From Umbelopsis ramanniana AG (taxonomy: Eukaryota; Mucoromycota; Umbelopsidomycetes; Umbelopsidales; Umbelopsidaceae): 64,000 nt of DNA. Positions 61,981 to 64,000 of the stretch are shown here, one piece after another (the stretch's first letter is position 1; each line of letters starts with the position of its first letter). The DNA is taken from NCBI RefSeq assembly GCF_025399195.1, contig NW_026252172.1, forward strand, positions 1 through 64,000, read 5' to 3'. The position numbers were made by a program, and so were the translations under genes. Below the pieces are notes generated by a model. The model saw only the letters and a list, made by a program, of their open reading frames with translations. It ran no database searches and was not told the DNA's origin.

Positions 61981-63014
61981 CAGTCTTACCTTGTTTTCTA
62001 TAATATATGTTGATCTGGTGTAAGGGTAGAGAAAATTCGTGTACAAAGTCGATATTTCATTTACCAATGTTAGCTGACTTATGTAATTTCGATTTTATGT
62101 TTTGGTGTTTACATTTTGCATACTGGACACAATGAGCCAACCTTGAAAATGTTTCTTACATTACTGTCTGTAAATTTGTATTTCTGAACGATAATTCGTC
62201 GAAACCATTGACAATATGAGGTATGTTTCTCTAATTTGCTAGGCGTTGACACTCTTCATAGCGGATATGGTTCTAAGGATAAGTGCCTTCATTTTTCATA
62301 AACGAGCACCTTTAGCCTGTATTTTGAATTTTATTTGTTGTATGCGAGCATAAAGTACAGTATCTCTTTGCAGTCGACATCAAGCAGCTCACTATAGTCC
62401 AATTGCCTTTGAGGAAGATGCCTTTAATGGAAATGAACGTATTTTTGTCATAAAAACAAACGGCATGTACCTCTCTGTACCTATTACACCAAATGCTCAA
62501 ATCGGCAATCCATGGTCACAGCCGTATACTGGAGAGCGCGTAGATGTCGCAGAGCGAGTTTGAGTCTATATAACTTAGGCATTTACAGGAGAAAATGAAC
62601 ATTAATGCTCGCTACTAAGGTCAATTTTATCATCCATACCTGAAAATCAATTTACGTAATCCTGGCGCTCAAATGAGCTATCACTGAGAAGGACAAATAG
62701 ATTGGTTGAGTTGATGCCGCATAGGAGTAGTCGAGTTTAAATCATTTGTATCTGGCGATGCCGATTATGAAATGGTGAGAGAATATGACATAAGAAAGTA
62801 AAATGGTGTAGAAATGGACTGGAGGTGGAAATGAACGGAATGGAGTTGGGTAAAGGTGGATTGTAGAACGACATTCATGGCATTCTCAATGAACCGGAGG
62901 TTCTGATTGATATTTTGAAGCCCGCTGTCGTCAAATTTGCTGGGCCTGATAGCATTTAAGAAAACTTTTAGCGAGAGACATAGCGCGAGAGGGACGTTAG
63001 GATTGAAATGTAAA
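61981..63014. other. Gene-poor region downstream of the transposase remnant
   Basis: No supported gene. It probably includes more of the decayed element; short frames lack motifs. Confidence 0.45.
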
Positions 63015-63300
63015 GATCAACCTCTCCGATCTTGCAATCACAATGCGTGAAGATGCTGTGATTAAGATGGTGGGACATTCTGGAATGCGCGCAGATAGAA
63101 TTCAACGATCAACATCTCCCATATTAGAATCTGAATGCATGAAGATGCTTTGATTAAGATGGAGTCAGATTCTGGAATGCGCGCAGACAAAATTCAAGAA
63201 TGAACCTCTCCGATCTCGCAAGCAGAATGCATGAAGATGCTGTGAATAAGATGGAGAGAGATTCTGGAATGCGCGCAGACAATTCAACGATCAACCTCTC
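63015..63300. repeat. Tandem repeat, unit about 91 bp, three full copies plus a partial
   Basis: Copies begin at about 63015, 63107 and 63198, with a partial copy at 63289. Each has GATCAACCTCTCC at the start, GAATGCATGAAGATGCT(G/T)TG in the middle and TTCTGGAATGCGCGCAGA near the end. Copies differ by scattered substitutions. The array ends seven bases before the ATG at 63307. Confidence 0.85.
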
Positions 63301-63306
63301 CATCTG

Positions 63307-64000
63307 ATGGCAATAGCGATGGCGGACGACAAGTCCCCACTCAAAAAATTCATAAAACGCAAAAAAAAATACCGCGTTCGTGCTTCCCAGCAAGCCCCTA
63401 CTCACTTCCTCGTCGAAAACGAAGATATCACTCTATCCGACGCTAAAGATTTTCATCCCACTCCCAAGTATCGCTATGTTGCCGTTGGTTCCGTTAATGT
63501 CCAGCGCAAGCTCCTAGCCTAAGCAAACAAAAGCAAAGACGTGCCCGTGAAGCCGTCCTTGCGGCTAACCAATCTCTATCCAGCGAAACCGTTTCATCTC
63601 GCTCACCTCTGCGAGAATCCTCAAACCACCAATCCCGTTTTCAAGCTATTGCGTCTGCTGCTCCGAGTCATGAAGAATGGTTTGAACCAGCCATGTCCGT
63701 TTCCTCCTCGTACCCCGTTAATTCGTACCGCTCAGCCGACAATGTCGACCCTGTTGCTGCTAAGTCTTCCAAAGGCAAGGCTAAAGCACAGACAAATCTT
63801 ACGTCCCGCCTTGGCAACATGGTCCGTAACTTTCTAGGCTCTTCTCGCACCAAATCTCATTCCTTTTCAGATTCACAGGTCAGTCTCAAACGGGCTGCTT
63901 CACCCTTTTATTCTGACAATGATCGTGCAGCGTCTGTCCGCAAGGTTTCTCAACGTCCATCCCCTACTGCTGTCGCTCCTACTCCCGTCTCCACCTCAAT
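63307..64000 (+). CDS. Basic Ser-rich protein of unknown function, cut by window end
   Basis: The ATG at 63307 opens a basic N-terminus (KKFIKRKKKYRVRASQQAP). That frame ends at 63522, while a second frame is open from 63498 to the window edge. An intron of 50 nt from 63468 (GTATCG) to 63517 (CTCCTAG) joins the two in frame: exons 63307-63467 and 63518 to beyond 64000. Without splicing this would be a frameshift. The second exon is Ser/Lys-rich and disordered (SSKGKAKAQTNLTSR, LGNMVRNFLGSSRTKSHSFS). Codons often end in C, unlike most genes here, so the gene may differ in origin or expression. No family is recognised. Confidence 0.55.

Overview
The window is eukaryotic and fungal. It is AT-rich and gene-dense, with about 28 genes on both strands. 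Most are cut by short GT-AG introns (about 50-100 nt, rarely above 150 nt). I rebuilt exons by hand from splice signals, reading frame and family motifs. The gene set points to an early-diverging, Mucoromycota-type fungus: a ferritin, two CBM1-GH45 endoglucanases, malonyl-CoA decarboxylase, a DNAAF5-like HEAT protein and an UNC93-like carrier. The species is not determinable from the window alone.

Layout. 1.5-7.5 kb: a disordered protein, a SETD6/Rkm4-type lysine methyltransferase with a histidine-rich insert, and a peroxisomal ABCD half-transporter. 7.8-13.8 kb: a GH47 alpha-1,2-mannosidase (-), a myristoylated CRIB effector (+) and a small JmjC oxygenase (-). 15.0-18.6 kb: a tandem pair of secreted GH45 endoglucanases (-). 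19.9-28.0 kb: a bZIP factor, a GFA-domain protein, a three-KH RNA-binding protein, cytochrome c peroxidase and a 70-residue WWE-like protein. 28.6-36.5 kb: ferritin, an UNC93-like carrier, a single-exon MurQ-kinase fusion and a MARCH5-like RING-CH ligase. 37.3-47.8 kb: a Ran1-like kinase, an SLC35B4-type nucleotide-sugar transporter, alpha-SNAP, malonyl-CoA decarboxylase and Yak1. 48.0-58.4 kb: the DNAAF5-like HEAT protein, striatin, NDUFA13/GRIM-19, an unrecognised protein and a Thr/Ser-rich secreted protein. 58.4-63.0 kb is gene-poor and holds a broken Tc1/IS630-type transposase. A 91-bp tandem repeat then precedes the start of a gene that runs off the window.

The genes are mostly unrelated housekeeping, signalling and secretory functions and do not form a cluster. 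The most unusual gene is the intronless fusion of an N-acetylmuramic acid 6-phosphate etherase with a BadF/NAGK-type sugar kinase (32391-34307, minus strand). It is a bacterial-type peptidoglycan-sugar salvage enzyme in a fungal genome. Other points to follow are a ferritin lacking several ferroxidase ligands, the GH45 pair with one displaced intron, the His-rich insert in the methyltransferase, the free-standing WWE-like protein, and the DNAAF5-like gene in what looks like a non-flagellate lineage.
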